From Swaminathania salitolerans (GTDB lineage: Bacteria > Pseudomonadota > Alphaproteobacteria > Acetobacterales > Acetobacteraceae), in the NCBI RefSeq assembly GCF_025994315.1, contig NZ_BAQE01000005.1: 64,000 nt of DNA, one strand, 5' to 3'. Position 1 is the first letter of the stretch; each line of letters starts with the position of its first letter. The notes under the pieces are model-generated. The model was not told where the DNA came from. It made no database searches and saw only the letters and a program-made list of their open reading frames with translations. This document shows positions 7,969 through 17,335 of the stretch, in pieces. Made by a program: the position numbers and the translations under genes.

Positions 7969-9654
7969 TCAGTGGCGTCCCGTAATCAGTGCCGAAGGGT
8001 GATGGTTGAGATAATCGGTGAGGAAGCGGATAGAGCGCGCGGCCTGACCCAGCTGCGTGATCATGGCCTGGAGATCCCGATGGAAATCGGTATCGCCGCC
8101 ATAGCTCGCAAGCACGGTCTGCGCGTTCCTCAGCGTTCCCTCCAGCGCATCGCTCATGGCGGGAAGCTTCTTGAGGAAGGGCTTCATGCCCTGATCGGCG
8201 TTTCTGGTCAGCGCGGAAATATGGCGCAGCGAATCGCGCAGGGCGACAATCGACTGCTTTACCTCCGGGCTGGACAGGCGCTGGTCGGCATGGGCGAGGA
8301 GCCCGTTGAGATGCTCGCCGATCTGGGTCAGCGGCATGGCGGCGACCTTGTCCATGGTCGTGGCCGCCGAGGCCATGATCCCGTCGAGACCGCCCGGCTG
8401 GCTGGGCAGGATCGCGACATCCCCTTCATAGGTCAGCGTCGCGGGTTTCGCATGTTTGACGAACTGGAGACCGATCATCGATTCCCCGGTCAGGAAACTC
8501 GCGCTCTCGACCGAGGCGCGCATCCCCCGCTGCACGAAGGCGGTGAGCAAGGCGTGCTGCGACTCGCGCGACACCTCGTCGGAATTCATCACGCGTTCCG
8601 GCTCGAGTTCCATCTCGACGCGAACCCTGGCCGAACCCTCCTTCTCGTTCACCTTGAGAGAGACATCCGTCACGGTTCCGACCTGGATGCCGAACATGCT
8701 GACCGTGGCGCCCGATGTGAGCCCCTTGACCGAGCTGTCGAGATAGGTCGCCGCCTTGACGCGCTGATGATAGCGCGCGTTATCGGCATCGGCCTTGCTC
8801 GCATAGAGCCTGAAAACGGAATTTGCCGGTGCCTGCGGGGCGTCGATTTTCAGGCGACGGGCGGGCAGACCGAAGGCGACGCCTCCCGATAGCAGCGCCT
8901 GCAGCGAGGTGAGCTGGACCTTGAGTCCGCCGGCGCCGAGCCCGACCTGCACGCCGGAGACGTTCCAGAATCGCGTATCGGTCCGCAGATAGTGATCGTA
9001 GGGGGATTTGACGAAGACCTGCACCATGATCGGGCCTTCGCCCCCGGGTGGCATGGTGTAGCCCAGAACCTCGCCCACCGACATGTCGCGGAAGAAGACC
9101 GGCGCGCCCTCGCCGATCGAGCCGAGCGTCGGCGTCACCAGCATGAACGTCGAACCCGGCTGATCCGAGCGGACGCCGGGAGCGGTCTCGAGCCCGGTGA
9201 AGTTGCTCTCGTAGCGCCCGCCCTTCTCGCCGGGATCGATCGCGATATAGGCGCCCGATAGCAGGGTTTCGAGACCGGTGATGCTGGCACCGTTGATCCT
9301 CGGACGCACGACCCAGAAGCGGGTATGCTCGGTCAGGATATCCTCGGTATCGGCATTCATGCGGACATGGACGATCACGCGCCGCATATCGGGCGTGAGG
9401 CTGATATCCTGCACCGTACCCAGCGTGACCGCCTTGTTCTTGACCTGGGTCTGTCCTGCAGTCAGACCCGAAGCGGTATCGAAGGTGATCGTGATATCCG
9501 GCCCACGATTGGCAAGGCTGCGCCAGGCCAGCCATCCCGCGATGACGATGGCGAGAATCGGGATCAGCCAGATGATCGAGAAACGGGTCTTCCTGATCCC
9601 GGCCTTCTTCGGCGCAGGCGAGGAACTCCGGGATTGATCGTTTTGGTCGCTCAC
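7969..9654 (-). CDS. pqiB: PqiB-like MCE-domain intermembrane transport protein
   Basis: MCE (MlaD-type) protein forming a periplasm-spanning lipid tunnel. The 561 residues comprise a cytoplasmic Ser-rich head, one N-terminal transmembrane segment at about 26-44 (FSIIWLIPILAIVIAGWLAW), then three MCE repeats, beginning near residue 50 with DITITFDTASGLTAGQTQVKNKAVTLGTV, and a long C-terminal helical region (about 430-550). The order pqiA-pqiB-pqiC with a 4-nt ATGA overlap to pqiA and 1 nt to pqiC matches the E. coli operon. Confidence 0.95.
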   Translation of the reverse strand: MSDQNDQSRSSSPAPKKAGIRKTRFSIIWLIPILAIVIAGWLAWRSLANRGPDITITFDTASGLTAGQTQVKNKAVTLGTVQDISLTPDMRRVIVHVRMNADTEDILTEHTRFWVVRPRINGASITGLETLLSGAYIAIDPGEKGGRYESNFTGLETAPGVRSDQPGSTFMLVTPTLGSIGEGAPVFFRDMSVGEVLGYTMPPGGEGPIMVQVFVKSPYDHYLRTDTRFWNVSGVQVGLGAGGLKVQLTSLQALLSGGVAFGLPARRLKIDAPQAPANSVFRLYASKADADNARYHQRVKAATYLDSSVKGLTSGATVSMFGIQVGTVTDVSLKVNEKEGSARVRVEMELEPERVMNSDEVSRESQHALLTAFVQRGMRASVESASFLTGESMIGLQFVKHAKPATLTYEGDVAILPSQPGGLDGIMASAATTMDKVAAMPLTQIGEHLNGLLAHADQRLSSPEVKQSIVALRDSLRHISALTRNADQGMKPFLKKLPAMSDALEGTLRNAQTVLASYGGDTDFHRDLQAMITQLGQAARSIRFLTDYLNHHPSALITGRH

Positions 9655-11126
9655 GCGCGCTCAGGCTCCATATCGTGAGGAGGAAAAGGATGAGAGGGCC
9701 GGGAGATGCCTCCCGCTTCGGAATTATCCTGCGCCTCGAGAGGGGCGTCCACCGGTCCGTTCTGGCCGGCAGCATCCCACATGCTTCTCGGATCGAAGCA
9801 ATGCACCGCAAAGATCGTCACGATCACCACGATGGTGAAGAATACGACACCCGGATCGGCCAGGACATTGGCGAGAAAATTAAAATGTACGATGGCCACG
9901 AGAATCGAGATCATGAACACATCGATCATCGACCAGCGTCCGATGATATCGATGATCCGGTAAAGCTTCGTCAGGGGACGCAGGCCGCGCTTCTGCCCGA
10001 ACCAGGTGCCGAGCACCATGACGGCAAGGGAGATGATCTTGAGCACAGGAACCGTGATCGATGCGAACAGCACGAGAAGGGCCAGAGGCACGAGCCCTGA
10101 CTGCCAGAGCTCGATCACGCCATGGATGATGGTGCTGGTGTCCGGCTGACCCATCTTCGTATAGGTCATGACCGGCAGGAGATTGGCCGGAATATAGCAG
10201 ATGATGCCGGCCACCAGCAGAGCCGCCGCATTGGTCAGGCTCTTCGTCTTCCGGCGCCGGAGAATCTGATGGCAGCGCGGGCAATCTCCCATATCCGCCT
10301 CACGCGGAACGACGTGATCGAACGCCATCACGAGGCCGCAGGCATGACAGGACAGCATATGCGTCACGGACGGCATGGTCTCGTCCGTCGCCGTCACATG
10401 CTCGACCGGCAGTTTGCGTCCCTGGCCGTCCTCCATCTCCTCGCGGATATCCCGGTTATGCCAGACGCGTTCGACATCCAGCGTCGAATCGGTTGCCGCC
10501 ATGGTGATCATGAGTGCCGCGATGAGAAACACGCCCGCCTGGAGATCGACGATCGCGAGATCGATCAGCTTGGTATAGGCGACGAAAACGCCGAGAATAT
10601 AGACCTCGATCATGGACCATTCGCGCAGACGCTCGTACCAGGACATCAGACGGGGCGTCCAGTCGGGCATGTGCCGTTTGCTGGCACCGAACAGGATCGC
10701 TCCCATCAGCGCTATCACCACGCCCGGCATGACGAGTGTCGTCAGTCCGACGATCAGCCCGATCTCGCCGAAGCCTTCCCGCGCGAGTTCGATCGGCCCG
10801 GTCAGGATGGTGACGGTATTGACGCGCCCGTGCACGTTGATCGTCAGGAGCTGGGTCAGAAGCAAGGCGAGATACAATGCCGCAGAAGCGATGCAGAACG
10901 CGGCCGGTGCTGCAATGGGCGCCGTACGTCGCCGACGCGCCAGCTGCGCATCGCATCGCGTGCAATACGCCACATGCCCGGGCTTGAGCCGGGGCACCGT
11001 CTGGAAGAGACCGCAACAGGGACATTCCCTCAACCCCTCGACGATCTGGAGCGTCGGGGTCGATGGCGCAGGCGAGGCCATCGTGACGGCATTGCGCCAC
11101 AGACGCTTGTGGAAGCGATCAGACAT
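9651..11126 (-). CDS. pqiA: PqiA-like integral membrane protein
   Basis: Inner-membrane component of the PqiABC lipid-trafficking system. The protein has 491 residues in two homologous PqiA domains. Each is preceded by a zinc-ribbon pair: CPCC near 35-38 with CTRC near 55-58 in the first, and CHAC with CPRC in the second. Each domain has four hydrophobic spans. The stop overlaps the pqiB start by 4 nt (ATGA). In enterobacteria the system is induced by paraquat through SoxRS; no such site can be claimed here. Confidence 0.95.
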   Translation of the reverse strand: MSDRFHKRLWRNAVTMASPAPSTPTLQIVEGLRECPCCGLFQTVPRLKPGHVAYCTRCDAQLARRRRTAPIAAPAAFCIASAALYLALLLTQLLTINVHGRVNTVTILTGPIELAREGFGEIGLIVGLTTLVMPGVVIALMGAILFGASKRHMPDWTPRLMSWYERLREWSMIEVYILGVFVAYTKLIDLAIVDLQAGVFLIAALMITMAATDSTLDVERVWHNRDIREEMEDGQGRKLPVEHVTATDETMPSVTHMLSCHACGLVMAFDHVVPREADMGDCPRCHQILRRRKTKSLTNAAALLVAGIICYIPANLLPVMTYTKMGQPDTSTIIHGVIELWQSGLVPLALLVLFASITVPVLKIISLAVMVLGTWFGQKRGLRPLTKLYRIIDIIGRWSMIDVFMISILVAIVHFNFLANVLADPGVVFFTIVVIVTIFAVHCFDPRSMWDAAGQNGPVDAPLEAQDNSEAGGISRPSHPFPPHDMEPERA

Positions 11127-11218
11127 GGAGACCAGTGTAGCCGGAGAATCGGGGAAGAGATAGGTGTTTGACCTGTTGCAGTCTCGGCCAGTCTCGGCTA
11201 TAGCACCGCGCCAAGGAC

Positions 11219-11293
<75 letters not shown>

Positions 11294-11449
11294 TTCTCCC
11301 CACCCGAAGCGGTCACTTGCCGGAAAAGACGACGCCGCTGGAATATCGGCGTTCTCCGTCCGCGATGTACTCATGGCGGAGGAACGGCTGGCGGAGGAAC
11401 GGCAGAACGGGTCCGTTTCCTACGCGGGATTGCCGGAAAGCGCCCCCTC

Positions 11450-12142
11450 TCACAATCCGTTCACGGTGAAGTCGCGACTGCCGTTCCACTCGAGCTCCCA
11501 TTTTGCGCCCGGTCGTACATTCTGGATTGCCGAAGGATCGAACGCCACGAGGCACTGGCCGCCGGAATGGCGGACCGAAGGATAAATCAGTCCCCGCGCG
11601 CCCTCCCGTTGCAGGTCCAGGGCAAGCTTCTGACCGGCAGGATACCCCGTCCTTGCGTCCGGGGAGAGGCAGGGCGTATCGCGCTCATCGGTGATATCGG
11701 GAAACTCACCGATGAAATCGGCCAGAAGCTCGACATAACGGGTTTTGTCCCTGAAGACATTGATATGGGCGAGCTCCCTGGTCTTGTGGAAAGCGACCTC
11801 CTCGATGGCGGTCGGAAGGGTCCAGGCGCAATACCAGGCGCCGCGATCCTCCGCATTGAACCGGCTTCCGCCTGCCCGCGTGTATGTGAATGCCGCGTTG
11901 ATATGACTGACTCCATACACGCGCAGGTCGTTGGCCCGACGCTGCCACGCAAGCTCCCGGCGATCCAGATGCCGGTTGCGTCCTGCCTCGGCAATCAGCC
12001 TGCCGCTGGTCATGGCCTCGATTTCTGTCAGAAGATCTGCCTCCGCATCCGTATCGACCAGCCCCCGGAGGATCGGCGGCTTGTGACAGGTGGCCGGTAT
12101 CAGACGGATCAGACCGCGCTCGCAGATCGCGGTCGTCTTCAT
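11450..12142 (-). CDS. RES-domain toxin of a RES/Xre toxin-antitoxin pair
   Basis: RES-domain toxins deplete NAD+ in the cell when not neutralised (known for the family). The protein has 230 residues. Features typical of the fold are VYGVSHINAAFTYTRAGGSRFNAED, with the conserved Arg-Phe-Asn, then WYCAWTLPTAIEEVAFHK carrying the conserved Glu, and the C-terminal GLIYPSVRHSGGQCLVAFDP with a conserved Ser. The start ATG overlaps the antitoxin stop by 4 nt (ATGA), the normal antitoxin-first order. No frame disruption is seen, so the toxin appears intact. Confidence 0.87.
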   Translation of the reverse strand: MKTTAICERGLIRLIPATCHKPPILRGLVDTDAEADLLTEIEAMTSGRLIAEAGRNRHLDRRELAWQRRANDLRVYGVSHINAAFTYTRAGGSRFNAEDRGAWYCAWTLPTAIEEVAFHKTRELAHINVFRDKTRYVELLADFIGEFPDITDERDTPCLSPDARTGYPAGQKLALDLQREGARGLIYPSVRHSGGQCLVAFDPSAIQNVRPGAKWELEWNGSRDFTVNGL

Positions 12143-12531
12143 ACGCCGCCCCTCAGGGCATCGAGATGACCGCGCACGCTCAGGAAATGCGGCAGACCGT
12201 ATTCGATGAGCGAATCGACCGGGGCGCTGCCACCGAATAGCGGCCCTCCGTTCGGAAGCCTGATCCAGGACAAGGCCAGCTCGTCATCGAAATACAGCCT
12301 CAGCGATTTATAGATGCCGATGAGCGCGCTCAGCCTGAGCATCTGGTCGCGCGTGAGCTCGCCTGTGAAACCGGGTTTGCGTGCACGCTTCCACGTACTC
12401 TCGGACATGTCGCATAACTGCGCCGCCTTCGAAACGGGCATAGCCCACTCGGTCATGATGCGATTGACCGCCTTGAGGGCAACGCTGGTCAGGTCCCCGG
12501 CAGGGGCGGGAAGGGACAGGGCCGTCTGCAT
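12139..12531 (-). CDS. Xre/MbcA/ParS-type antitoxin of the RES pair
   Basis: Antitoxin of 130 residues. The N-terminal half resembles a Xre-like helix-turn-helix (KAAQLCDMSESTWKRARKPGFTGELTRDQMLRLSALIGIYKSL). The C-terminal half is a toxin-binding DUF2384-type segment (SWIRLPNGGPLFGGSAPVDSLIEYGLPHFLSVRGHLDALRGG). The start was placed at ATG 12531 because AAGGAG lies 7 nt upstream; a longer frame reaching 12741 would run through the operator palindrome. It probably represses its own operon through the inverted repeat at 12560-12601. Confidence 0.86.
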   Translation of the reverse strand: MQTALSLPAPAGDLTSVALKAVNRIMTEWAMPVSKAAQLCDMSESTWKRARKPGFTGELTRDQMLRLSALIGIYKSLRLYFDDELALSWIRLPNGGPLFGGSAPVDSLIEYGLPHFLSVRGHLDALRGGV

Positions 12532-12559
12532 GAGAGCTCCTTGTGTCATCGGCCTATAC

Positions 12560-12601
12560 TTCGGATCATATGGACCGGTTGACAAGTCCATATGATCCGA
12601 A
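12560..12601. promoter_or_regulatory. Perfect 16-bp inverted repeat, probable operator of the RES/Xre operon
   Basis: Left arm 12560-12575 (TTCGGATCATATGGAC) and right arm 12586-12601 are exact reverse complements separated by 10 bp. It ends about 29 bp upstream of the antitoxin start. Self-repressing antitoxins of this family bind such palindromes, so an operator is the natural reading; the exact promoter boxes are not obvious. Confidence 0.75.
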
Positions 12602-12996
12602 ATGCCGAAACGTTGTCGTTGTGCAGGGTTCGGGATGCAAAGTCTGTATCGCGTCGTCAGCGGATATCGGAACCGCCGCCGGTCGGAACGACCGCGCGCA
12701 GTGCCGGAGACAGCGCCAGGGACAGCGCCAATCATGAGCACCGGGAAAACCGATATCAGGGAAAAAAACGAGGACGCATCACTCTGATATATCTTCTAGC
12801 ATGAAACGCCGTTTCTGGCACGTTCGGCCATGCTCCGGGATCCGGGGGCGGCATCGCAGACGCTGCGGTTGCGCCCCCGCTTCGGGATATGCGAGGTATG
12901 ACCCTGCCTGCCGGATCCGTCGGGAAAGGAACGGCCAGTCCCTGTGCCCGCCTCGAGCTGCCTGCGATCGCCCTCTGTGCCGACGAGGCACGTCTC
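12602..12996. other. Intergenic region between the TA operator and the acetyltransferase
   Basis: About 395 bases without a supportable gene. It includes a small tandem duplication of gacagcgcca near 12709-12730 and an AT-rich patch around 12780-12800 that could carry the promoter of the acetyltransferase. The acetyltransferase frame stays open back to ATG 12889 but shows no homology there. Confidence 0.5.
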
Positions 12997-13635
12997 ATGA
13001 CGAACGAGACGGGACGCACGAAACAGGAAGAGACGCCCGTGACCTTCGGTACGAATGCTTTCACCCTGCTCACCCGCTACGCACTCTCCTACCAGATCGA
13101 CGAATACGGATGGCGGATCGGTGCGCATAGCTACGGGACGCCACGCGTTCTGGAATCGGGAGAGGCCGGGCTGGAAATCGGCGATTACTGCTCGATCGGC
13201 CCCGAGGTCACGCTCATTCTCGGCAATCACGCCACCGATCTCATCACGACCTATCCTTTCCGCACCCTCTCCCGGTTCTGGCCTTCGGCCGCCTCGGGCG
13301 CGCCCGACCATGCGAGCCGGGGCGCACTGGTCATCGGAAACGATGTCTGGATCGGCGCAGGCGCGACGATCATGCCCGGCGTCACGATCGGTGACGGAGC
13401 CATCATCGGCGCGGCAGCGGTCGTCACGCGTCCGGTGCCGCCTTATGCCGTCATGGGGGGCAATCCGGCCCGGATCATACGCTATCGTTTTCCGGAACCC
13501 GTCATAGCGCGGCTTCTTGCCCTGGCCTGGTGGAACTGGCCCGAAGCGCTTCTCGAATCGCGCCTTCCCGATTTGCTGAGCGGCGACGTCGAGGCATTCC
13601 TGTCCCGCTACGAGGAGGCTCCTCCCGGCACCTGA
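12997..13635 (+). CDS. CatB-like hexapeptide-repeat O-acetyltransferase
   Basis: Member of the left-handed beta-helix xenobiotic/CatB-related acyltransferase family, transferring acetyl from acetyl-CoA to a hydroxyl. It has 212 residues from ATG 12997, with GAGG about 9 nt upstream. The core has hexapeptide repeats (GLEIGDYCSIGPEVTLILGNHATDLITTYPF, with the catalytic-type His, then LVIGNDVWIGAGATIMPGVTIGDGAIIGAAAVVTRPVPPYAVMGGNPARII). The family includes streptogramin and chloramphenicol acetyltransferases, but most chromosomal members modify sugars or are unassigned, so the substrate is unknown and a resistance role should not be assumed. Confidence 0.85.
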   Translation: MTNETGRTKQEETPVTFGTNAFTLLTRYALSYQIDEYGWRIGAHSYGTPRVLESGEAGLEIGDYCSIGPEVTLILGNHATDLITTYPFRTLSRFWPSAASGAPDHASRGALVIGNDVWIGAGATIMPGVTIGDGAIIGAAAVVTRPVPPYAVMGGNPARIIRYRFPEPVIARLLALAWWNWPEALLESRLPDLLSGDVEAFLSRYEEAPPGT

Positions 13636-13725
13636 CCGGGCTTTCCTCTCCCCCGTATCGGCCCCGTGCCGACCGGTCCGGCGTCATCCGGGCTTACCTC
13701 CGGGCAGCGCTCACCCGAACTCGGC

Positions 13726-15153
13726 TCAGCGCGGCAGGCGACGCCACAGCACGCCCCCCGCGAGGCAGTAGAGCGCGAGAAACGACAGGGGGATCCAGTC
13801 TCCCCCGAGACACTGGGTGACCAGATCGGTCAGAACCGTGCCGAGATTCACGAGACAGGCCAGAATCGAGAGCACGGGAACCAGTCCGATCCAGTATTGG
13901 CCGAGAACGATCCCCGGGAAGGGAACACGGAAACGCGATGGCGGGCGTGTCGTCTCACGACGCAGTCGCATGACAGCCACCGCTATGAACAGAAAGCCGA
14001 TCATCGTCCCGATACTCACCAGATCGGCCAGCAGCGTTATGGGCAGGAACGCGGCTGTCAGAGCCGTCAGCGCAGCGATCGTCACGATGGCCGGGACCGG
14101 CGCGCCGCTTCCGGGATCGACCTGCGCGAATCGTGCGGCGATCAACCGGTCCCGTGCGAGAATATGGCAAAGACGCGATTGCCCGTAGAGGCTGACGAAC
14201 AGCACCGAGGTCAGCCCGATGACAGAGCCGAATTGCAGTACGAGACCGAGAAAGGGCATTCCGAGCGCCTGCACCGCGAGAGCGACCGGGCTTGCCACGC
14301 CGAGCTGACGGAACGGCACGAGGCCCGTCATGACCAGAGACACGGCGACATAGAGAACGGCGCTGGTGGCCAGGGCGCCGATGAGGCCGAGCGGGACATC
14401 CCGCCCGGGATTGCGTGCCTCGGATGCGGCGATGGAGATGGAATCGAAGCCAAGATAGGCAAAGGACACCACAGCGACTGCACGGAGCAGACCAAGCCAG
14501 CCGAAGGAAAACCCACCCTCGGAAGGCGGTAGAAACGGATGCCAGAGTGTCGGATCGACATGGCCGCAGCCGACGAGAACGAAAACGAGAAGAACGGCAA
14601 GCTTCAGCAGGACGAGACAGCCATTGGTCCAGCTGGCCTGACGGATCCCCCGCGTCAGTACGATCCCGAGAGAGACAACGAGCAGAAACGCGACGAGATT
14701 GACCTGGGGAACGAGATGGAATGCGCCACCCTGCCACTGGATCGTCGCGTTGATGAGACGCGCGGGCAATACGAGGCCGCATGACGCAAGAAAGCCGGAG
14801 AGATACCCGGTCAACCCGACCGATACGGCCGACCCGGCCAGGGAATATTCCAGAACGAGCATCCAGGCGACCCACCACCCGGCCCCGATCCCGAGAATGG
14901 CACGCGCATAACCGTAAGCGCCTCCCATCGCATCGGGCAGGGCGGAAGCGAGTTCGGCGTAGCACAGCCCGGTGAAGCCGCAGCTGATCGCAGCAAGAAC
15001 GAAGGAGAGAGAGACAGCCGGTCCTGCGAAATGTGCCGCAGCGATTCCGGGCAGAACATAGATACCCGCGCCGACGACGCTTCCGATCCCCATGAGCAGC
15101 AGGCTGACCGGGCCGAGCTGACGGTGCAGGTCGCGGGACTCACCATTCGCCAT
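13726..15153 (-). CDS. APC-family amino acid permease
   Basis: Inner-membrane amino acid transporter with about 12 hydrophobic helices in 475 residues. The N-terminal helix carries the APC signature (SLLLMGIGSVVGAGIYVLPGIAA), and AYLGFDSISIAASEARNPGRDVPLGLIG is the conserved loop with the family Glu in the middle of the protein. This looks closest to the YfnA/cationic amino acid transporter branch, but the substrate cannot be read. The start was set at ATG 15153 (MANGESRDLHRQLG) with an AGAGAGG stretch upstream; the frame continues 5' through a non-conserved stretch. Isolated on the minus strand. Confidence 0.87.
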   Translation of the reverse strand: MANGESRDLHRQLGPVSLLLMGIGSVVGAGIYVLPGIAAAHFAGPAVSLSFVLAAISCGFTGLCYAELASALPDAMGGAYGYARAILGIGAGWWVAWMLVLEYSLAGSAVSVGLTGYLSGFLASCGLVLPARLINATIQWQGGAFHLVPQVNLVAFLLVVSLGIVLTRGIRQASWTNGCLVLLKLAVLLVFVLVGCGHVDPTLWHPFLPPSEGGFSFGWLGLLRAVAVVSFAYLGFDSISIAASEARNPGRDVPLGLIGALATSAVLYVAVSLVMTGLVPFRQLGVASPVALAVQALGMPFLGLVLQFGSVIGLTSVLFVSLYGQSRLCHILARDRLIAARFAQVDPGSGAPVPAIVTIAALTALTAAFLPITLLADLVSIGTMIGFLFIAVAVMRLRRETTRPPSRFRVPFPGIVLGQYWIGLVPVLSILACLVNLGTVLTDLVTQCLGGDWIPLSFLALYCLAGGVLWRRLPR

Positions 15154-15364
15154 CGTAAAGCGCACCTCTCTGAAAAACGACCGACGCGTGCCGCAAGAGC
15201 CTCTCGCCCTCCAGACGGAGAGACAAGGTAAGGATCTGATGCGACTCGGCAACGACGACCTCGCCGTCGGGGCAAGAGACCGCGTGTGCATTGCCTGCCA
15301 CACTATCGTCTTTTGTTTTTTCGGATGATTTTCGGAAAACGCCGCTCCAGACATCCTGTGTGTC

Positions 15365-15439
15365 TGGAGCGGGCGATGGGATTCGAACCCACGACCCCAA
15401 CCTTGGCAAGGTTGTGCTCTACCCCTGAGCTACGCCCGC
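15365..15439 (-). tRNA. tRNA-Gly (anticodon GCC)
   Basis: Minus-strand 75-nt cloverleaf: acceptor GCGGGCG with CGCCCGC, anticodon stem-loop ACCTTGCCAAGGT giving GCC, T loop GTTCGAATC, and encoded CCA at 15367-15365. It decodes GGC and GGT, complementing the TCC isoacceptor at 5874-5947. Confidence 0.97.
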
Positions 15440-15644
15440 GTTCCGTTGGACGGGTGAATACTGCCTGAGGCGCTGCGGTGCAAGGGGGTTTTTTGAAAAA
15501 AATCCATTTCTTTTCATATTCCTTGCCGCCCGGATGCGCGGGCTTGCGCGCGCACCGCTTCGGAACGATCTTGTGGGCATGATCGAAGACGGCAGCGCTT
15601 CGTCACGTCGCTGCCTCGGGACACCGCCTCAGGACAGGGAAACC

Positions 15645-16688
15645 ATGGAATACATCATCGGCCAGAACCGCCCCGCGCAGAATCAGACCGCCCCCCGGGG
15701 ATCGGGCGCCGCTCCGATCGTGAACGGGGCGGAACCCCACGGTCTGCAAAATACCGGTCCGGGGAATGCCGGTCTAGGGAATGCCGGTCCACGGGAAGGC
15801 GCCCTCATCGTGGATGCCGACCAGAGAAGCTTCATGCCGGAAGTTCTCGAGGCGAGTCGCCAGATCCCTGTGCTCGTCGATTTCTGGGCTCCATGGTGCG
15901 GCCCCTGCAAGCAGCTCACTCCGGTGCTCGAGCGTGTCGTGACTGCGGCAGGCGGTCGGGTGAAGCTCGTCAAGGTCGATATCGAAGCCAACGCCGCCCT
16001 CGCGGCCCAGCTCGCCCAGATCGGCCTGCCGATCCAGTCCATCCCGCTCGTGGCCGCGTTCTACAAGGGCCAGATCGTCGATATCATGCAGGGCGCGCAA
16101 CCCGAGAGCGGAGTGCGTCGCTTCGTCGAGCAGATCGTCAAATCTACGGGCGCCTCGCTCCCGAGCGCGGATATCCTTGCCGCGGCTCATGCAGCATTTC
16201 AGGACGGACAGACGGAAGAGGCAGCGGGTCTTTATGCGTCTCTCCTTGAGATCGAGCCGGAAAATGCCGAGGGCTGGGGAGGAATGATCCGCGCCCTGAC
16301 TGCCCTCGGTGATACGGAAGGTGCCGAGGAAGCCCTGAGTCAGGTGCCGCCGAAACTCGCCGGGCATCCGGCCATTTCGGGCGCCCGCGCCGCACTCGCC
16401 CTGCAGGGGGAAAGTGCTGCCGCAGCTGCCGCTCTGGACGGATTGCGTGCTGAGGCCGCCTCTGCCCCCGACGATCTCTCAGTTCGCCTGCGTCTCGCAG
16501 GGGCGCTCAACGGGGCAGGCCACAGGGAAGAGGCTGCGGAAACGCTGCTATCCATCATCAGGGCCGAGCGCGACTGGAACGAGGGCGCCGCCCGCGCGGA
16601 GTTGCTGCGGTTCTTCGAGGCCTGGGGACATACGGATCCCGTGACCCTTGCAGCCAGACGCAAGCTCTCCGCCCTTCTCTTCTCCTGA
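15645..16688 (+). CDS. CnoX-like thioredoxin with TPR-type C-terminal region
   Basis: Thioredoxin-domain co-chaperone of the CnoX/YbbN type. It has 347 residues from ATG 15645, with AGGACAGGGA just upstream. A Gly/Asn/Pro-rich N-terminal tail (about 1-50) precedes the thioredoxin fold, whose active site WAPWCGPCKQL carries a complete CGPC (85-88). E. coli CnoX lacks a full redox pair while alphaproteobacterial members keep it. The C-terminal 170 residues are Ala/Glu-rich helical TPR-like repeats. It lies 52 nt before the Trm112-like gene, suggesting co-transcription. Confidence 0.88.
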   Translation: MEYIIGQNRPAQNQTAPRGSGAAPIVNGAEPHGLQNTGPGNAGLGNAGPREGALIVDADQRSFMPEVLEASRQIPVLVDFWAPWCGPCKQLTPVLERVVTAAGGRVKLVKVDIEANAALAAQLAQIGLPIQSIPLVAAFYKGQIVDIMQGAQPESGVRRFVEQIVKSTGASLPSADILAAAHAAFQDGQTEEAAGLYASLLEIEPENAEGWGGMIRALTALGDTEGAEEALSQVPPKLAGHPAISGARAALALQGESAAAAAALDGLRAEAASAPDDLSVRLRLAGALNGAGHREEAAETLLSIIRAERDWNEGAARAELLRFFEAWGHTDPVTLAARRKLSALLFS

Positions 16689-16740
16689 TCCGGTCGTACC
16701 GGATCCCCTTGTTTCTGCACGCGAGATCGAGAACGACATA

Positions 16741-16920
16741 ATGGCCCAGGACATCGACCCCCGTCTGCTTTCCATGCTTGTCTGCCCGGTAACCAAGGAG
16801 GCCCTGATCTACGATCGGGACGCCCAGGAGCTGATCAGCAAATCGGCGCGCCTCGCTTTTCCCGTTCGGGACGGCATCCCCATCATGCTCCCAGAAGAAG
16901 CACGAACCCTCACCGATTGA
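16741..16920 (+). CDS. Trm112-family small protein
   Basis: Small protein of 59 residues: MAQDIDPRLLSMLVCPVTKEALIYDRDAQELISKSARLAFPVRDGIPIMLPEEAR. This is the YcaR/Trm112 family pattern, with LLxxLVCPxTK near the start and AFPVRDGIPIMLPEEA near the end. Members act as small zinc-ribbon-like partners of methyltransferases in some organisms; the bacterial role is not settled. Only one Cys of the possible zinc pairs is kept. The start is ATG 16741; the frame runs further upstream inside the preceding gene's 3' end. Confidence 0.9.
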   Translation: MAQDIDPRLLSMLVCPVTKEALIYDRDAQELISKSARLAFPVRDGIPIMLPEEARTLTD

Positions 16921-16937
16921 GTATCGGCGCCCCGGCG

Positions 16938-17243
16938 TTATCGCGATCCGGGCGCGCCGTATGAGACTTCTGCATCCGGCACGGCATATTCGGGCTTGAC
17001 CTCGCGTGTGACCGTCTCTGTGGCGAGACCGGGCAGGGTCGGCGGTCCGAACTGCCCGTCAGCGCCGGGCATGGCCGGAGGCAGGAACGCATAGGCGCGC
17101 GCCCCGCGATCCCGCCCGGGAGGACGACCCGGAGGATGACCGGGCGGCCCGTCGACGGCGAGATCCGCTTTGGGGGGGCCGAAAGCCTCTGCGGAGCAGG
17201 CGGTCAGAACCGTCAGGGCGACAAGGATCAGGCTTCGGCGCAT
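16938..17243 (-). CDS. Small proline-rich lipoprotein, hypothetical
   Basis: Protein of 101 residues beginning MRRSLILVALTVLTACSAEAF: a short signal peptide with lipobox LTAC (Cys16). The mature part is rich in Gly, Pro and Arg (GPPGHPPGRPPGRDRG near residues 33-46) with no recognisable fold. It converges on the Trm112-like gene with 17 nt between stops. Presumed exported and lipid-anchored; function unknown. Confidence 0.65.
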   Translation of the reverse strand: MRRSLILVALTVLTACSAEAFGPPKADLAVDGPPGHPPGRPPGRDRGARAYAFLPPAMPGADGQFGPPTLPGLATETVTREVKPEYAVPDAEVSYGAPGSR

Positions 17244-17335
17244 GAGTCTTTCTTAACAACCCCCTTTCCCGGCGGCAATTGACGGATGCAAGCGTGTGCG
17301 GCAGGCAGCTCCGGTCGTCTCAAGGAGCATCAGCC

